A DNA stretch of 64,000 nt from Faecalibacillus faecis (GTDB lineage: Bacteria; Bacillota_I; Bacilli_A; Erysipelotrichales; Coprobacillaceae). A program made the translations under genes and the position numbers. The stretch covers positions 1 to 64,000 of the forward strand of contig NZ_PYLP01000001.1 of NCBI RefSeq assembly GCF_003024675.1. The letters are read 5' to 3'. A model generated the notes under the pieces. It was given only the letters and a program-made list of their open reading frames with translations. It did no database searches and had not been told where the DNA came from. This document shows, one piece after another, positions 52,531 through 61,734 of the stretch (positions within the stretch are counted from its first letter, which is position 1; the number at the start of each line of letters is the position of its first letter).

Positions 52531-52757
52531 TTTTGAAACAAAGATTTCAATTTCAAACTAGTGGAAACACTAGTTTTTTTCATAATTGATTGAAATAGAA
52601 TAGGTAAATAATGTTCACTACAGAGTAAAAAACGGTTTTGATCAATCACTTGATAGATCACTTTCAAATCTTCTTCATTTAGCTCTAAAGCTTGTATTTC
52701 TTTATTGCTTCTAAAATCTTCATACGATAAAAAATGTTCAATGAATAAATTTTCCAT
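52503..52757 (-). CDS. Small uncharacterised acidic protein
   Basis: 84 residues; not recognised. The first 60 residues look like a charged, helical small protein ([24 protein letters not shown]). RBS GGAGG lies 9 nt before the ATG, which supports translation. The last 20-25 residues are written in the nfo terminator and the end of nfo on the other strand (28-nt overlap), suggesting an original stop near residue 62 was lost. It lies between nfo and ispG without partners. Confidence 0.5.
   Translation of the reverse strand: MENLFIEHFLSYEDFRSNKEIQALELNEEDLKVIYQVIDQNRFLLCSEHYLPILFQSIMKKTSVSTSLKLKSLFQNHTSIFLNS
52555..52580 (+). terminator. nfo terminator
   Basis: AAACTAGTG-GAAA-CACTAGTTT followed by T4 (seven T in all). 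Confidence 0.9.
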
Positions 52758-52786
52758 AGTTTTACGCCTCCATAGTTATATATATG

Positions 52787-52820
52787 AAAAAAAGATGGTT
52801 ATTATGAATTAACCATCTTT
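52787..52820 (-). terminator. ispG terminator
   Basis: AAAGATGGTT (52791-52800) pairs with AACCATCTTT (52811-52820); T-run on the minus strand. Confidence 0.9.
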
Positions 52821-53860
52821 AAAATTTCATCTTTGAGCGTTTGAACCATATCTTCTTGTTTTACTTTTTTAATAATTTGTCCTTTTTTAATCAATAATCC
52901 TTCTTTAACACCACCAGCAATACCAATATCAGCATTTTTTGCTTCACCAGGACCATTGACTGCACAACCCATAATTGCAACAGTAATATCTTGATGAATA
53001 TTATTTAAGAAATCTTCGATTTCTTTAGCAACAGGAATTAAATCGTATTGGATTCTTCCACATGTTGGACAAGAAACAAGGGTAGGTACATTTTTAATGA
53101 GTCCCAATTCTTTAAGTAATGTTTTTGCTACTTTAATTTCTTCAACAGGATGGTCACTTAAAGAAACACGAATTGTATTTCCAATACCTTGATACAATAA
53201 AGTACCAATACCTAAAGAAGATTTAATTGTACCACCGAGCTTTGTCCCTGCTTCTGTAACACCTAAATGAAGTGGGCAATCAAAGGTTTCACTGGCAAGG
53301 GTATAAGCTTCAATTGTAAGCATGGTATCAGAAGATTTTAAAGAAATACAATAATCATGGAAATCTAAACTTTCTAAAATATCAATATGTTTCTTTGCAC
53401 TTTCAATCATACCTTCAGCAGTAGGACGACCATATTTTTCTAGAATATCTTTTTCTAAAGAACCACCATTGACTCCAATACGAATAGGAATATGATGTTC
53501 TTTACAAGATTCCACAACTGCTTTAACTTTTTCGATGCTTCCAATATTTCCTGGATTAATACGAATTTTATCAATTCCTGATTCAATTGCGATTAAAGCT
53601 AAACGATAGTCAAAATGAATATCTGCGACTAATGGAATATGCACTTGTTTTTTAATATCTGCAATCGCATAAGCATCTTCTTTATCAAAGACTGCCATTC
53701 TAACCATTTCACAACCGGCATCTTCTAATTCTTGGATTTGTTTAACCGTTGCTTCTATATTTTTTGTTTTGGTATTTGTCATTGATTGAATAATGACATG
53801 ATTATTACCACCTAATGTAAGATTTCCTACTTGGAACGCTCTTGTTTGTTCTCTTTTCAT
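52802..53860 (-). CDS. ispG: 4-hydroxy-3-methylbut-2-en-1-yl diphosphate synthase
   Basis: 352 residues from ATG 53860 (AGGTGAT upstream; a GTG three codons earlier overlaps that RBS). A TIM barrel with [12 protein letters not shown] and RINPGNIG, and a C-terminal cluster domain with CPTCGR and [11 protein letters not shown] giving three Cys ligands. It performs the step before IspH in the MEP pathway. Confidence 0.96.
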   Translation of the reverse strand: MKREQTRAFQVGNLTLGGNNHVIIQSMTNTKTKNIEATVKQIQELEDAGCEMVRMAVFDKEDAYAIADIKKQVHIPLVADIHFDYRLALIAIESGIDKIRINPGNIGSIEKVKAVVESCKEHHIPIRIGVNGGSLEKDILEKYGRPTAEGMIESAKKHIDILESLDFHDYCISLKSSDTMLTIEAYTLASETFDCPLHLGVTEAGTKLGGTIKSSLGIGTLLYQGIGNTIRVSLSDHPVEEIKVAKTLLKELGLIKNVPTLVSCPTCGRIQYDLIPVAKEIEDFLNNIHQDITVAIMGCAVNGPGEAKNADIGIAGGVKEGLLIKKGQIIKKVKQEDMVQTLKDEILKMVNS

Positions 53861-53885
53861 TTTTATCACCTAATACTATTATAAA

Positions 53886-55655
53886 TTATTTTACCAGCTT
53901 TTCAAATTCATTTAACAAATCTTCAAAATAATGGAAAGCATCGTCATAAATAGCGTCATCTAAAGGATCAACACCTGCATGACTTAATAAGTCAACAGGA
54001 GATTCTTTTCCCCCGGATTTTAAGAAGTTTAAGTAACGTTCTACTTGTTGCGTGTCACCGTTTAAAATACGTTTAACGATAGCTAAAGCCACAGTCATTC
54101 CTAAAGTATATTTATAAACATAATAATCATAATAGAAATGAGGAACATAATAACAAGACCAACCAACAAGTTCATCCATTTTTACCTCTTTACCAAAATA
54201 TTCTTGGTTTAATTTTCCATAAAGATCTGTCATGATTTTGGATGACATTGGTTCATTATTTTTAGCCATTTCATGAAGACGGTGTTCAAAGTCCGCAAAC
54301 ATTGGTTGTCTAAAAATAAGACCAACACAGTTTTCTAATTGTTCATAAATATAATAAGCTTTTTCTTCTTTAGATGAAGCATGATCCATCATATAGTTGA
54401 TAAGTAAAGTTTCATTAACGGTTGAAGCGACTTCAGCGACAAAGATACGATAATTACTATTAATATAATCTTGATTATGACTTGATAAATACGTATGCAC
54501 ACTATGACCTAATTCATGGATCATAGTTGATAAAGAATTATAATCGCCAATGAAATTCATTAAAATATAAGGTTGTGTTAAGTAACTTCCGCTACTATAA
54601 GCGCCACCACGTTTACCAACAGTAGGATAGTAATCGATCCATCTTTCCTCTTTAGCACGATTAATAATAGCTAAATAATCTTTACCAAAAGGTGTTAAAG
54701 CTTGATTAATGATGTCAAAACATTCCTCAATTGTAAATTTCTTAGAAACACTTTTTACAAGAGGAACCGATAAATCGTAATTATAAATTTCATCAAGTCC
54801 AAGAAGCTCTTTCTTTAAATGATTATAACGATGGAATAAATAGCGATACTCATTATTTGCTTTATCTAAAATTTTAAAGAATAAATCAGTAGGGACATCA
54901 TCATTAAAAACACTTGCTGCAAGTGGTGAATCAAAATGACGGATATCACTATAAAAAGCATCTTTTTTCATAACCCCTGAAAGCGTAGAAGCAAAAGTAT
55001 TTTCAAAACGTTGGTATTCTTTAAAGAAATGATGATATGCTTGTTTTCTTACTTCTCTATCTTTATTCTTTAAAAATTCATTAAGTGTTGCTTGATTTAA
55101 TGTTTTCTTTTGTCCGTTTACTTCAACATCTTCAAATTCTAAACGTAAAGAATCAAATACTTGTTCTGCAAGTTCAGAGATATTGTCTACTTTTGCGACA
55201 AGTTCTTCTTGTTCTTTATCTAATAAATGAGGTTTAAAAGCTAAAGCATTTTTTAAAGAATAACGATAAGATTTTAAACGATCATCTTTTAAATATTCTT
55301 TTACTTTTTCATCATTTTCCACAATTTCATTATCTACAAAAACAAGTTTAACACTTGATTGTTGAATGAGTGACATCACTGTTGCCAACATCTTTTGATA
55401 TTCTTGATTTTTAGGTTCTACATCGCAGTTTAAATGCGCAAAGCAATAGGCTTTACTTACAAGCATGGACATTTCGTCACGTTTTGATAAAAAGCGTAGA
55501 AGCGTTTCAATGCTTTCTGTAAGCTTTCCTTGAAATGAAGTCAATTCATCAAGTAATTGTTCACTGACTTCTATATCGTGATAAAACTCTTGAGGATCTT
55601 GATAGATTTTAGAAAGATCCCAAGTATATTTTTCTTCTATATCTTTTCTTTCCAT
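53886..55655 (-). CDS. pepF: Oligoendopeptidase F (M3 family)
   Basis: 589 residues, all helical. The zinc motif is HELGHSVH (about residues 387-394), with a further Glu in FVAEVASTVNET. The N-terminal WDLSKIYQD and C-terminal SCYYVPHFYYDYYVYKY are family marks. It degrades peptides of about 7-17 residues in the cytoplasm. It is 26 nt upstream of ispG on the same strand, so they are likely co-transcribed. Confidence 0.95.
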   Translation of the reverse strand: MERKDIEEKYTWDLSKIYQDPQEFYHDIEVSEQLLDELTSFQGKLTESIETLLRFLSKRDEMSMLVSKAYCFAHLNCDVEPKNQEYQKMLATVMSLIQQSSVKLVFVDNEIVENDEKVKEYLKDDRLKSYRYSLKNALAFKPHLLDKEQEELVAKVDNISELAEQVFDSLRLEFEDVEVNGQKKTLNQATLNEFLKNKDREVRKQAYHHFFKEYQRFENTFASTLSGVMKKDAFYSDIRHFDSPLAASVFNDDVPTDLFFKILDKANNEYRYLFHRYNHLKKELLGLDEIYNYDLSVPLVKSVSKKFTIEECFDIINQALTPFGKDYLAIINRAKEERWIDYYPTVGKRGGAYSSGSYLTQPYILMNFIGDYNSLSTMIHELGHSVHTYLSSHNQDYINSNYRIFVAEVASTVNETLLINYMMDHASSKEEKAYYIYEQLENCVGLIFRQPMFADFEHRLHEMAKNNEPMSSKIMTDLYGKLNQEYFGKEVKMDELVGWSCYYVPHFYYDYYVYKYTLGMTVALAIVKRILNGDTQQVERYLNFLKSGGKESPVDLLSHAGVDPLDDAIYDDAFHYFEDLLNEFEKLVK

Positions 55656-55740
55656 AGACAGGTCTCCTTTTAATGTAAAAATATTTTACTCTTATTTTAT
55701 TTCAAAGTCTATTAACATTATAATCAAGAAAAAAAAGAAT

Positions 55741-55769
55741 AAACAAAAAAACCAGACATTGTCTGGTTT
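55741..55769 (-). terminator. rpsT terminator
   Basis: AAACCAGAC-ATT-GTCTGGTTT (55749-55769) with a T-run on the minus strand. Confidence 0.9.
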
Positions 55770-55775
55770 CAATGA

Positions 55776-56036
55776 TTAGATTGAGTTAACTAATTTAGCT
55801 AATTTAGATTTTTGTCTAATAGCGTAGTTTTTATGATGGATTCCTTTGTTTACATAAGAATCTAATTTACTAGAAGCGATTACTAATGCTTTTTCAGCAG
55901 CTTCTTTATTTCCAGCTTCAACTTCAGCTCTTACGTTTTTGATTGCAGTTTTTAAAGCTGATTTATAAGAAGCGTTTTTAGCTCTTTTTTTGTTATCGTT
56001 TTTATAACGTTTAATTTGTTGTTTCATATTTGCCAT
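55776..56036 (-). CDS. rpsT: 30S ribosomal protein S20
   Basis: 86 residues, basic and helical, starting MANMKQQIKRYKNDNKKRAKN, with KSALKTAIKNVR and the closing GIHHKNYAIRQKSKLAKLV typical of S20. It binds 16S rRNA early in 30S assembly. It is monocistronic with its own promoter and terminator and divergent from gpr, as in Bacillus. RBS GAGGTGA. Confidence 0.97.
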   Translation of the reverse strand: MANMKQQIKRYKNDNKKRAKNASYKSALKTAIKNVRAEVEAGNKEAAEKALVIASSKLDSYVNKGIHHKNYAIRQKSKLAKLVNSI

Positions 56037-56069
56037 GATCTTTCACCTCGCTTTGCAATTTGCCATTTC

Positions 56070-56098
56070 ATTATATATAAAAAGTCAAGTAATTGCAA
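56070..56098 (-). promoter_or_regulatory. rpsT promoter
   Basis: Minus-strand TTGCAA (56093-56098), 17-bp spacer, TATAAT (56070-56075). Confidence 0.8.
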
Positions 56099-56149
56099 CA
56101 ATTTTGTGTAATTTGTTGGAAATAAGGTAATAATTTTTAAGGTGAGAAT

Positions 56150-57103
56150 ATGAATAAGTACAATACACATAGTGATTTGGCGAAAGAATCTTTAGAATTA
56201 TTAAAGGAAGGAAAACATTATAAGCGTTTTATTGAAAAAATGGATAATTTTTCAATAGAAACCTATGAATTTTTAGAAGATACGGATTATTTGAAAAAGG
56301 GAAAGTATATCGAAATTTTTTTTAAAGAATCTTTTATGTCAATTAGTCAACATGTGACTCGACTTTTAAAAGAGATGATAGATCAAAATGATTATCCCCG
56401 CATTTTAATTATTGGACTAGGAAATCCTTATTTAACCAGTGATGCCATTGGACCACGTACCTTAAGAGACATTCGTGTGACTCATTATTTAGATGATGGT
56501 CTTAAGTTAGAAAACCATTATTATGATATTTTATCATTGACACCAGGTGTGATGTATCAAACAGGAGTTGAGACAGTTGAAGTGATTCAAGCAATGGTTG
56601 ATCAGTTTCAAATTGATTTAGTGATCGCTATTGATGCTTTATGTGCAAGAGATTATCAAAAATTAGGACATGTGATTCAAATTAATAATGTCGGAATTCA
56701 TCCAGGAAGTGGTATTGGTAATCATCGTCAAGCCATTCAAGAAGAAACTTTAGGATGTCCTGTCATCGCAATTGGCGTTCCTACAGTGATTTATGCCAGT
56801 TCCATTGTAAGAGATGTTTTTCAATTAATGAAAGACTATTTTGGGGATGCTTTGGATATAAAAAATAAATTAAAGATTGGTAAAAGAAAGAAATATGAAG
56901 GAGAGCTTACTGCAGATCAACAACAGTATTTATTAGGGCATGTAGGAAGTCTTGAACAAGAAGAATTAGAATCGTTGCTTTATGAAATACTGACACCAGT
57001 TGATCGTAATTTTGTTATGTCGGATAAACAAATTGACGAAACAGTAGAAAAGGTAAGTGCCATTCTTTCAAAGGCTTTAAATGACTTAAGGTATAATTCT
57101 TGA
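56150..57103 (+). CDS. gpr: Germination protease GPR
   Basis: 317 residues of the A25 family. The aspartate motifs are visible: LGNPYLTSDAIGPRT (about 92-106) and AIDALCARD (about 156-164); NVGIHPGSGIGNHR is also typical. Relatives (about 370 residues) carry a short N-terminal prosegment; this copy is somewhat shorter. It cuts small acid-soluble spore proteins at germination. RBS AAGGTGAG. spoIIP follows, so this is the standard gpr-spoIIP pair. Confidence 0.93.
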   Translation: MNKYNTHSDLAKESLELLKEGKHYKRFIEKMDNFSIETYEFLEDTDYLKKGKYIEIFFKESFMSISQHVTRLLKEMIDQNDYPRILIIGLGNPYLTSDAIGPRTLRDIRVTHYLDDGLKLENHYYDILSLTPGVMYQTGVETVEVIQAMVDQFQIDLVIAIDALCARDYQKLGHVIQINNVGIHPGSGIGNHRQAIQEETLGCPVIAIGVPTVIYASSIVRDVFQLMKDYFGDALDIKNKLKIGKRKKYEGELTADQQQYLLGHVGSLEQEELESLLYEILTPVDRNFVMSDKQIDETVEKVSAILSKALNDLRYNS

Positions 57104-57142
57104 TTTATTTCATATATTTGAATAAATACAAGGAGAGCGCCT

Positions 57143-57859
57143 ATGAAAATAAAAGTATCTATTCAAATTATTTTCAAACTTATGATCATTGCTTTAATGA
57201 TCTTTTATTTACCTTCTTATAGTCATCAAAACGTTAAACTTTTTAAGGCAATTTCAACAACAGAAGCCTTACCTGCAAGTATTCCCGTTACTTCTAATAA
57301 AAAGATTCATCTTTATAATACCCATCAAGGAGAACAATATGTAGGCTACAATGTAAGAGATGGAGCAGAATATTTAAAAGAATGTTTAACGAAAGAAGGA
57401 TACTTTTGTGATGTTGAACAAAATGATTTTGAAAATTATAAAAATGTTCATCGAATTGCTTATAATCAATCTTATGTGGTTTCTAAGATGTATTTAGAAA
57501 ATACACTAAGAGAAAATGGAAATTATGATTTAGTTATTGATTTTCATCGGGATAGTCTTGATAAAAAATATTCAACATTGATCTATAATCAAAAAAGTTA
57601 TGCCAAGATTTTATTTGTTGTAGGAAAAAGCAGTGGAAAATTTGATATGGTTAATCAGTTATCAACCGAACTTTCAAATAAGGCAAATGAAAAAGTTCCA
57701 GGGTTATCAAAAGGAATTATGGTAAAGAAGAATCATTATAATCAAGGGATTTGTGATCACACGGTCTTAATTGAATTTGGTGGTCAAAGTAATACCAAAG
57801 AAGAAGTACAAAATACAATAGAAGTAATGTCACAAGTAATTAAGGAGTACTTACAATGA
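57143..57859 (+). CDS. spoIIP: Stage II sporulation protein P (SpoIIP)
   Basis: 238 residues with one N-terminal membrane helix (about 8-26). The catalytic domain shows YNTHQGEQYVG (zinc-type His/Glu, about 57), VIDFHRDS (about 133) and VLIEFGGQSNT (about 216). SpoIIP is an amidase/endopeptidase that drives engulfment with SpoIID and SpoIIM. Bacillus SpoIIP is much longer; here the N-terminal region is short. It overlaps the next gene by 4 nt. RBS AAGGAGAG. Confidence 0.9.
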   Translation: MKIKVSIQIIFKLMIIALMIFYLPSYSHQNVKLFKAISTTEALPASIPVTSNKKIHLYNTHQGEQYVGYNVRDGAEYLKECLTKEGYFCDVEQNDFENYKNVHRIAYNQSYVVSKMYLENTLRENGNYDLVIDFHRDSLDKKYSTLIYNQKSYAKILFVVGKSSGKFDMVNQLSTELSNKANEKVPGLSKGIMVKKNHYNQGICDHTVLIEFGGQSNTKEEVQNTIEVMSQVIKEYLQ

Positions 57860-58140
57860 AAGAACTTATTATTGATTTAACGATGGTTGGTCTTTTGTTG
57901 TTTGGCATGAATGGTTTACTTAATAATCATTATATTCAAAATGAAATGGTTTCTAAAAATATTGTTGCTTTTGAACAAAATGTCAAAAAACAAAAAGAAA
58001 TAAAATCAGATGAAGGAAGTTATGATGATTTACAAGATAATACGCTTTCTTTAATTGTTAAAAAAATCAGTAAAATATGTATTCAAATAATTCAAACAAT
58101 TGTCTTGCTTATCTCGCAATTTATTAGTAATATCTTATAG
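57856..58140 (+). CDS. Small membrane-linked protein after spoIIP
   Basis: 94 residues; not recognised. It has two hydrophobic segments, at about 6-24 and 70-92, with a charged middle (VKKQKEIKSDEGSYDD). Translation is coupled to spoIIP by ATGA. Its place suggests a sporulation role, perhaps as a SpoIIP partner; that is inference only. fmt follows 15 nt later. Confidence 0.6.
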   Translation: MKELIIDLTMVGLLLFGMNGLLNNHYIQNEMVSKNIVAFEQNVKKQKEIKSDEGSYDDLQDNTLSLIVKKISKICIQIIQTIVLLISQFISNIL

Positions 58141-58155
58141 AAGGATGTGAAAAAA

Positions 58156-59109
58156 ATGAATCAATTAAAAATCGTATTTATGGGAACAGCAACATTCTCA
58201 GAAGCTGTTTTAAAAAATTTAATTCAACACGATTACAATATCGTCCAAGTTGTTTCACAACCAGATCGTCGTGTTGGAAGAAAAAAAGAACTTAAAATGC
58301 CAGAGGTCAAAGTGGTGGCTTTAGAACATGATATACCGGTATTTCAACCACAACGTATTAAAGAAGATTATCAAGCTATCTTAGATATGCAACCTGATTT
58401 AATTATTACAGCCGCTTATGGACAGATGATTCCTCAAGAAGTTTTAGATTGTCCACGTCTTGGATGTATTAATGTACATGCTTCCTTACTTCCTAAATAT
58501 CGTGGTGGAGCACCTGTTCATTACGCTATTTTAAATGGTGATGAAAAAACAGGAGTGACAATCATGTATATGGTTAAAAAGATGGATGCAGGAAATATTA
58601 TCTATCAAAAAGAAACACCTATTTCTTACGATGAAACTGTAGGAGAACTTTATGATCGTTTATCAACTTTAGGAGCTGAAGCAATTGTTGAAGCAATGCC
58701 AGCTATTATTGAGGGAACAAATGCATCGATTCCTCAAGATGAATCTAAAGTAACGTATTCTCCAGTTATTTCAAGAGAACAAGAAAAAATTGATTTCAAT
58801 AGACCAGCTATCGAGATTTATAATCATGTAAGAGGACTAAATCCTTGGCCTGGAGCTTATACAACGTATCAAGGAAAAACAGTAAAAATTTATCAAGGGC
58901 TTGTACATAATTGTCCAAATGCTATGACACATCACGCACACCAAGAACCTGGAACAATCGTGAAGATTTTTAAAGATGCTATTGGTGTAAAGGTACAAGA
59001 TGGGGTTTATATTATTACTGAATTCCAATTAGAAGGTAAGAAACGTATGCTGGTAAAAGATTATCTTAACGGGCATAATATTTTTGAAGTTGATCAAAAG
59101 TTTGAATAG
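58156..59109 (+). CDS. fmt: Methionyl-tRNA formyltransferase
   Basis: 317 residues from ATG 58156 (RBS AGAAGGATG), not the GTG three codons earlier. Catalytic Asn/His/Asp motif: NVHASLLPKYRGGAPVHYAI (about 109-128) and the Asp in KMDAGNIIY (about 147). The C-terminal OB-fold domain has GLNPWPGAYT. It formylates the initiator tRNA, which is itself encoded at 171-247. Confidence 0.96.
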   Translation: MNQLKIVFMGTATFSEAVLKNLIQHDYNIVQVVSQPDRRVGRKKELKMPEVKVVALEHDIPVFQPQRIKEDYQAILDMQPDLIITAAYGQMIPQEVLDCPRLGCINVHASLLPKYRGGAPVHYAILNGDEKTGVTIMYMVKKMDAGNIIYQKETPISYDETVGELYDRLSTLGAEAIVEAMPAIIEGTNASIPQDESKVTYSPVISREQEKIDFNRPAIEIYNHVRGLNPWPGAYTTYQGKTVKIYQGLVHNCPNAMTHHAHQEPGTIVKIFKDAIGVKVQDGVYIITEFQLEGKKRMLVKDYLNGHNIFEVDQKFE

Positions 59110-59130
59110 CGCTGAGGCGCTATTTTTTAT
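59105..59130. terminator. Terminator between fmt and the dehydrogenase gene
   Basis: AATAGCGC-TGAG-GCGCTATT followed by TTTTAT. The fmt stop codon TAG lies in the stem. Confidence 0.9.
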
Positions 59131-60085
59131 ATGTGACAACTTTTCGATAACCTGTTTGAAAATCAACTTCATTTTCTAAAGTTTCATGATTTTTTAAATG
59201 TTCAATATTTCTAATAACAAGCTCTGTATAATAATTACGAACACTTTGCCAAACAAAACCACCTGAACTATGAGGAGTAATTAAAACACGATCATAGCTC
59301 CATAAAGGTGAAGTTGCAGGTAAAGGTTCTTCTTCTACAACATCTAAACCAACACCATAAAGATACCCTTGATTTAATACTTCTATTAAATCTTCATTAC
59401 TAATGGCACTTCCACGACCGACATTGATTAAGACAGCATCTTTTTTCATTTTTAATAATTTATCTTTGTTAAAAAGATGAATTGTTTCTTTGCTTTGTGG
59501 AAGTGATAAAATCACAAAATCACTTTGTGGTAAAATTGTATCTAAATCATTGATTGTTGCGACTTCATCAACATAAGGAAGCTCCTTTTGGACTCTTCTT
59601 TTAATAGCGGTAATATGACAATCAAAGGCTTTTAGTCTTTTCGCAATTTCATAGCCAATATCACCATAGCCAACAATACAAACACAACTATGATAAATTT
59701 CTTTTCCTTGTTTTGAAGGACGCCAATTTCCTTCCTTCATTTGTAAAGCATACGTTTTTAAGTTTTTACAGAAAGTAATCATCATACCAATAACCTGTTC
59801 ACTGATGGCAATCCCATAACTTCCACTGGCATTGGTAAGTTTAGTGTTTTTATTTAAAATTCCTTTTTTAATATATTGATTGCTCCCTGCACTATTAAGT
59901 AAGATAGCTTGTAAATGTGCTTGATTTAAATTTAAATCAAGATGTGGATTTCCCACAATGACATCTGCTTGATCAATATCTTCTTGAGTTGGTCTTCTAG
60001 AAATAACAACTGTATCATTTATAAAATATTCTTGGATTTTCTTACTTTCAGCCTCTTGTAAAGGGGCACACACTAAGATTTTCAT
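59120..60085 (-). CDS. D-isomer-specific 2-hydroxyacid dehydrogenase
   Basis: 321 residues. NAD-binding loop VGYGDIGYEIAKRL (about 138-151). Catalytic Arg in NVGRGSAIS (about 228), Glu in DVVEEEPLP (about 256) and His in ITPHSSGGF (about 274). The substrate class is D-2-hydroxy acids such as glycerate or phosphoglycerate derivatives; which one is unclear. RBS GGAGGTGG. A degraded fragment of a possible regulator lies upstream. Confidence 0.88.
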   Translation of the reverse strand: MKILVCAPLQEAESKKIQEYFINDTVVISRRPTQEDIDQADVIVGNPHLDLNLNQAHLQAILLNSAGSNQYIKKGILNKNTKLTNASGSYGIAISEQVIGMMITFCKNLKTYALQMKEGNWRPSKQGKEIYHSCVCIVGYGDIGYEIAKRLKAFDCHITAIKRRVQKELPYVDEVATINDLDTILPQSDFVILSLPQSKETIHLFNKDKLLKMKKDAVLINVGRGSAISNEDLIEVLNQGYLYGVGLDVVEEEPLPATSPLWSYDRVLITPHSSGGFVWQSVRNYYTELVIRNIEHLKNHETLENEVDFQTGYRKVVTYKK

Positions 60086-60228
60086 AAATCCACCTCCAAG
60101 TACATTTTATCAAAAATTATTTTTTTTCGCCAATTGGCACTAAAAGACTTGTTTTTACTTTCTTCAATACCATAACTTTCTTTTGGCTGGTACTATGTCA
60201 AGATTTTTTAATATCGCTTGAATGTTAG

Positions 60229-60354
60229 ATGAATGTTCATTCTTCTTTAAAAGAAGACTATTTTTTACCTTATGGGATTGTTTGTAAGAAAAATTCTTCT
60301 CAAAAAATGGAAGAATTTCTTTCTATGATTGAAAAGATTCTCTCGAAGTTATGA
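60229..60354 (+). pseudogene. Short coding-like fragment, possibly the 3' end of a decayed regulator
   Basis: A 41-codon frame from ATG 60229 reads MNVHSSLKEDYFLPYGIVCK and ends EEFLSMIEKILSKL with a normal codon style. The SYGIVCKK-like end resembles the C-terminus of LysR regulators. No RBS precedes it and the 140 nt upstream hold stops in all plus frames, so it is probably a remnant. The rest of the 329-nt gap shows only a small palindrome GCCAATTGGC near 60131 and the deoA-side RBS. Confidence 0.3.
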
Positions 60355-60420
60355 AAGTGTTTTCAAAATAAAATAAATTATAGTAAAATAAGATTAGATT
60401 GAAATAAAGGGGAAATGACA

Positions 60421-61722
60421 ATGAGAATGGTTGATTTAATAGAATATAAAAAGAATAATGGAGAATTTAATCAACAACAAATTCAATTTATTATAGATGG
60501 TTATGTTGATGGAAGTATTCCTGATTATCAAATGTCAGCATTATTAATGGCAATTTGTTTTCAAGGACTTACTGCAAAAGAAACGGCAATGCTTACTCAA
60601 GCGATGGAATATAGTGGAGATATTATTGATTTATCTAAAATTGAAGGTGTTAAAGTTGATAAACATTCTACCGGGGGTGTTGGTGATAAAACATCTCTTG
60701 TATTAGGACCTATCGTTGCGGCTTGCGGTGGTAAAGTAGCTAAAATGTCAGGGAGAGGTTTAGGACATACCGGTGGAACATTAGATAAATTAGAATCGAT
60801 ACCAGGTTTTAATATTTATGTATCAGAAGAAGATTTTATTCAACAAGTCAATGATATTGGTTTAGCTATTATTGGACAAAGTGCCACACTTGTACCCGCT
60901 GATAAAAAAATTTATGCTTTACGTGATGTAACAGGAACGGTTTCATGTATTCCTTTAATTGCTTCATCTATTATGTCTAAAAAACTTGCCAGTGGGGCAG
61001 ATACGATTTTATTAGATGTTAAATATGGAAATGGTGCTTTTATGCAAACATTAGAAGATGCCAAGAAACTCGCTCAAACCATGATTGATATTGGAAAACA
61101 TTGTCATAAAGATACACGTGCAACCATTTCAAGCATGTCACAACCTTTAGGAAATGCAATCGGCAATAGCTTAGAAGTTATTGAAGCAATTGAAACCCTC
61201 AAAGGAAAAGGACCTCAAGATTTAGAAGAACTTTGTTTAAAAGCAGGAAGCACAATGCTTGTTCAAGCAAAGCTTTATCAAGATGAAAGTCTTGCTTATA
61301 AGGCTTTACAAGAAGTGATTTCTGATGGAAAAGCTTTAGAAAAACTTAAAGAAATGGTTCAAAGACAAGGTGGAGATGTTTCATATATAGAAAATCCTGA
61401 ACTATTTGAAAAACCAAGTGTTATAATGAAAATAACTTCAAAGAAAACAGGTTATGTTCAATCGTTAGAAGCAAAGAATTTAGGAATTGTTTCAATGAAA
61501 TTAGGTGGTGGTCGAATGACAAAAGATGAAGATGTCGACCATGCTGTAGGACTTGTTTTAAATAAAAAAATAGGGGATCATGTAGAAATCGGTGAAACGT
61601 TATTGACTGTTTATGCCAGAAATGAATTAAGTCAAGAATTATTGAATGAAATTTATCAGAGCTATACAATTGTGGATGAATTTGTCGAAAAACCTATTTT
61701 GATTGAAGAAATCATGAAGTAA
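60421..61722 (+). CDS. pdp: Pyrimidine-nucleoside phosphorylase
   Basis: 433 residues from ATG 60421, which lies 8 nt after AAAGGGG. The thymidine-phosphorylase family signature SGRGLGHTGGTLDKLESIPG (about 112-131) and phosphate loop DKHSTGGVGDKTS (about 81-93) are intact. It splits pyrimidine nucleosides with phosphate for salvage; uridine/thymidine preference cannot be judged here. Followed by a HAD phosphatase and RpiR-like genes on the same strand. Confidence 0.94.
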   Translation: MRMVDLIEYKKNNGEFNQQQIQFIIDGYVDGSIPDYQMSALLMAICFQGLTAKETAMLTQAMEYSGDIIDLSKIEGVKVDKHSTGGVGDKTSLVLGPIVAACGGKVAKMSGRGLGHTGGTLDKLESIPGFNIYVSEEDFIQQVNDIGLAIIGQSATLVPADKKIYALRDVTGTVSCIPLIASSIMSKKLASGADTILLDVKYGNGAFMQTLEDAKKLAQTMIDIGKHCHKDTRATISSMSQPLGNAIGNSLEVIEAIETLKGKGPQDLEELCLKAGSTMLVQAKLYQDESLAYKALQEVISDGKALEKLKEMVQRQGGDVSYIENPELFEKPSVIMKITSKKTGYVQSLEAKNLGIVSMKLGGGRMTKDEDVDHAVGLVLNKKIGDHVEIGETLLTVYARNELSQELLNEIYQSYTIVDEFVEKPILIEEIMK

Positions 61723-61734
61723 GAGGTAAGGAAA

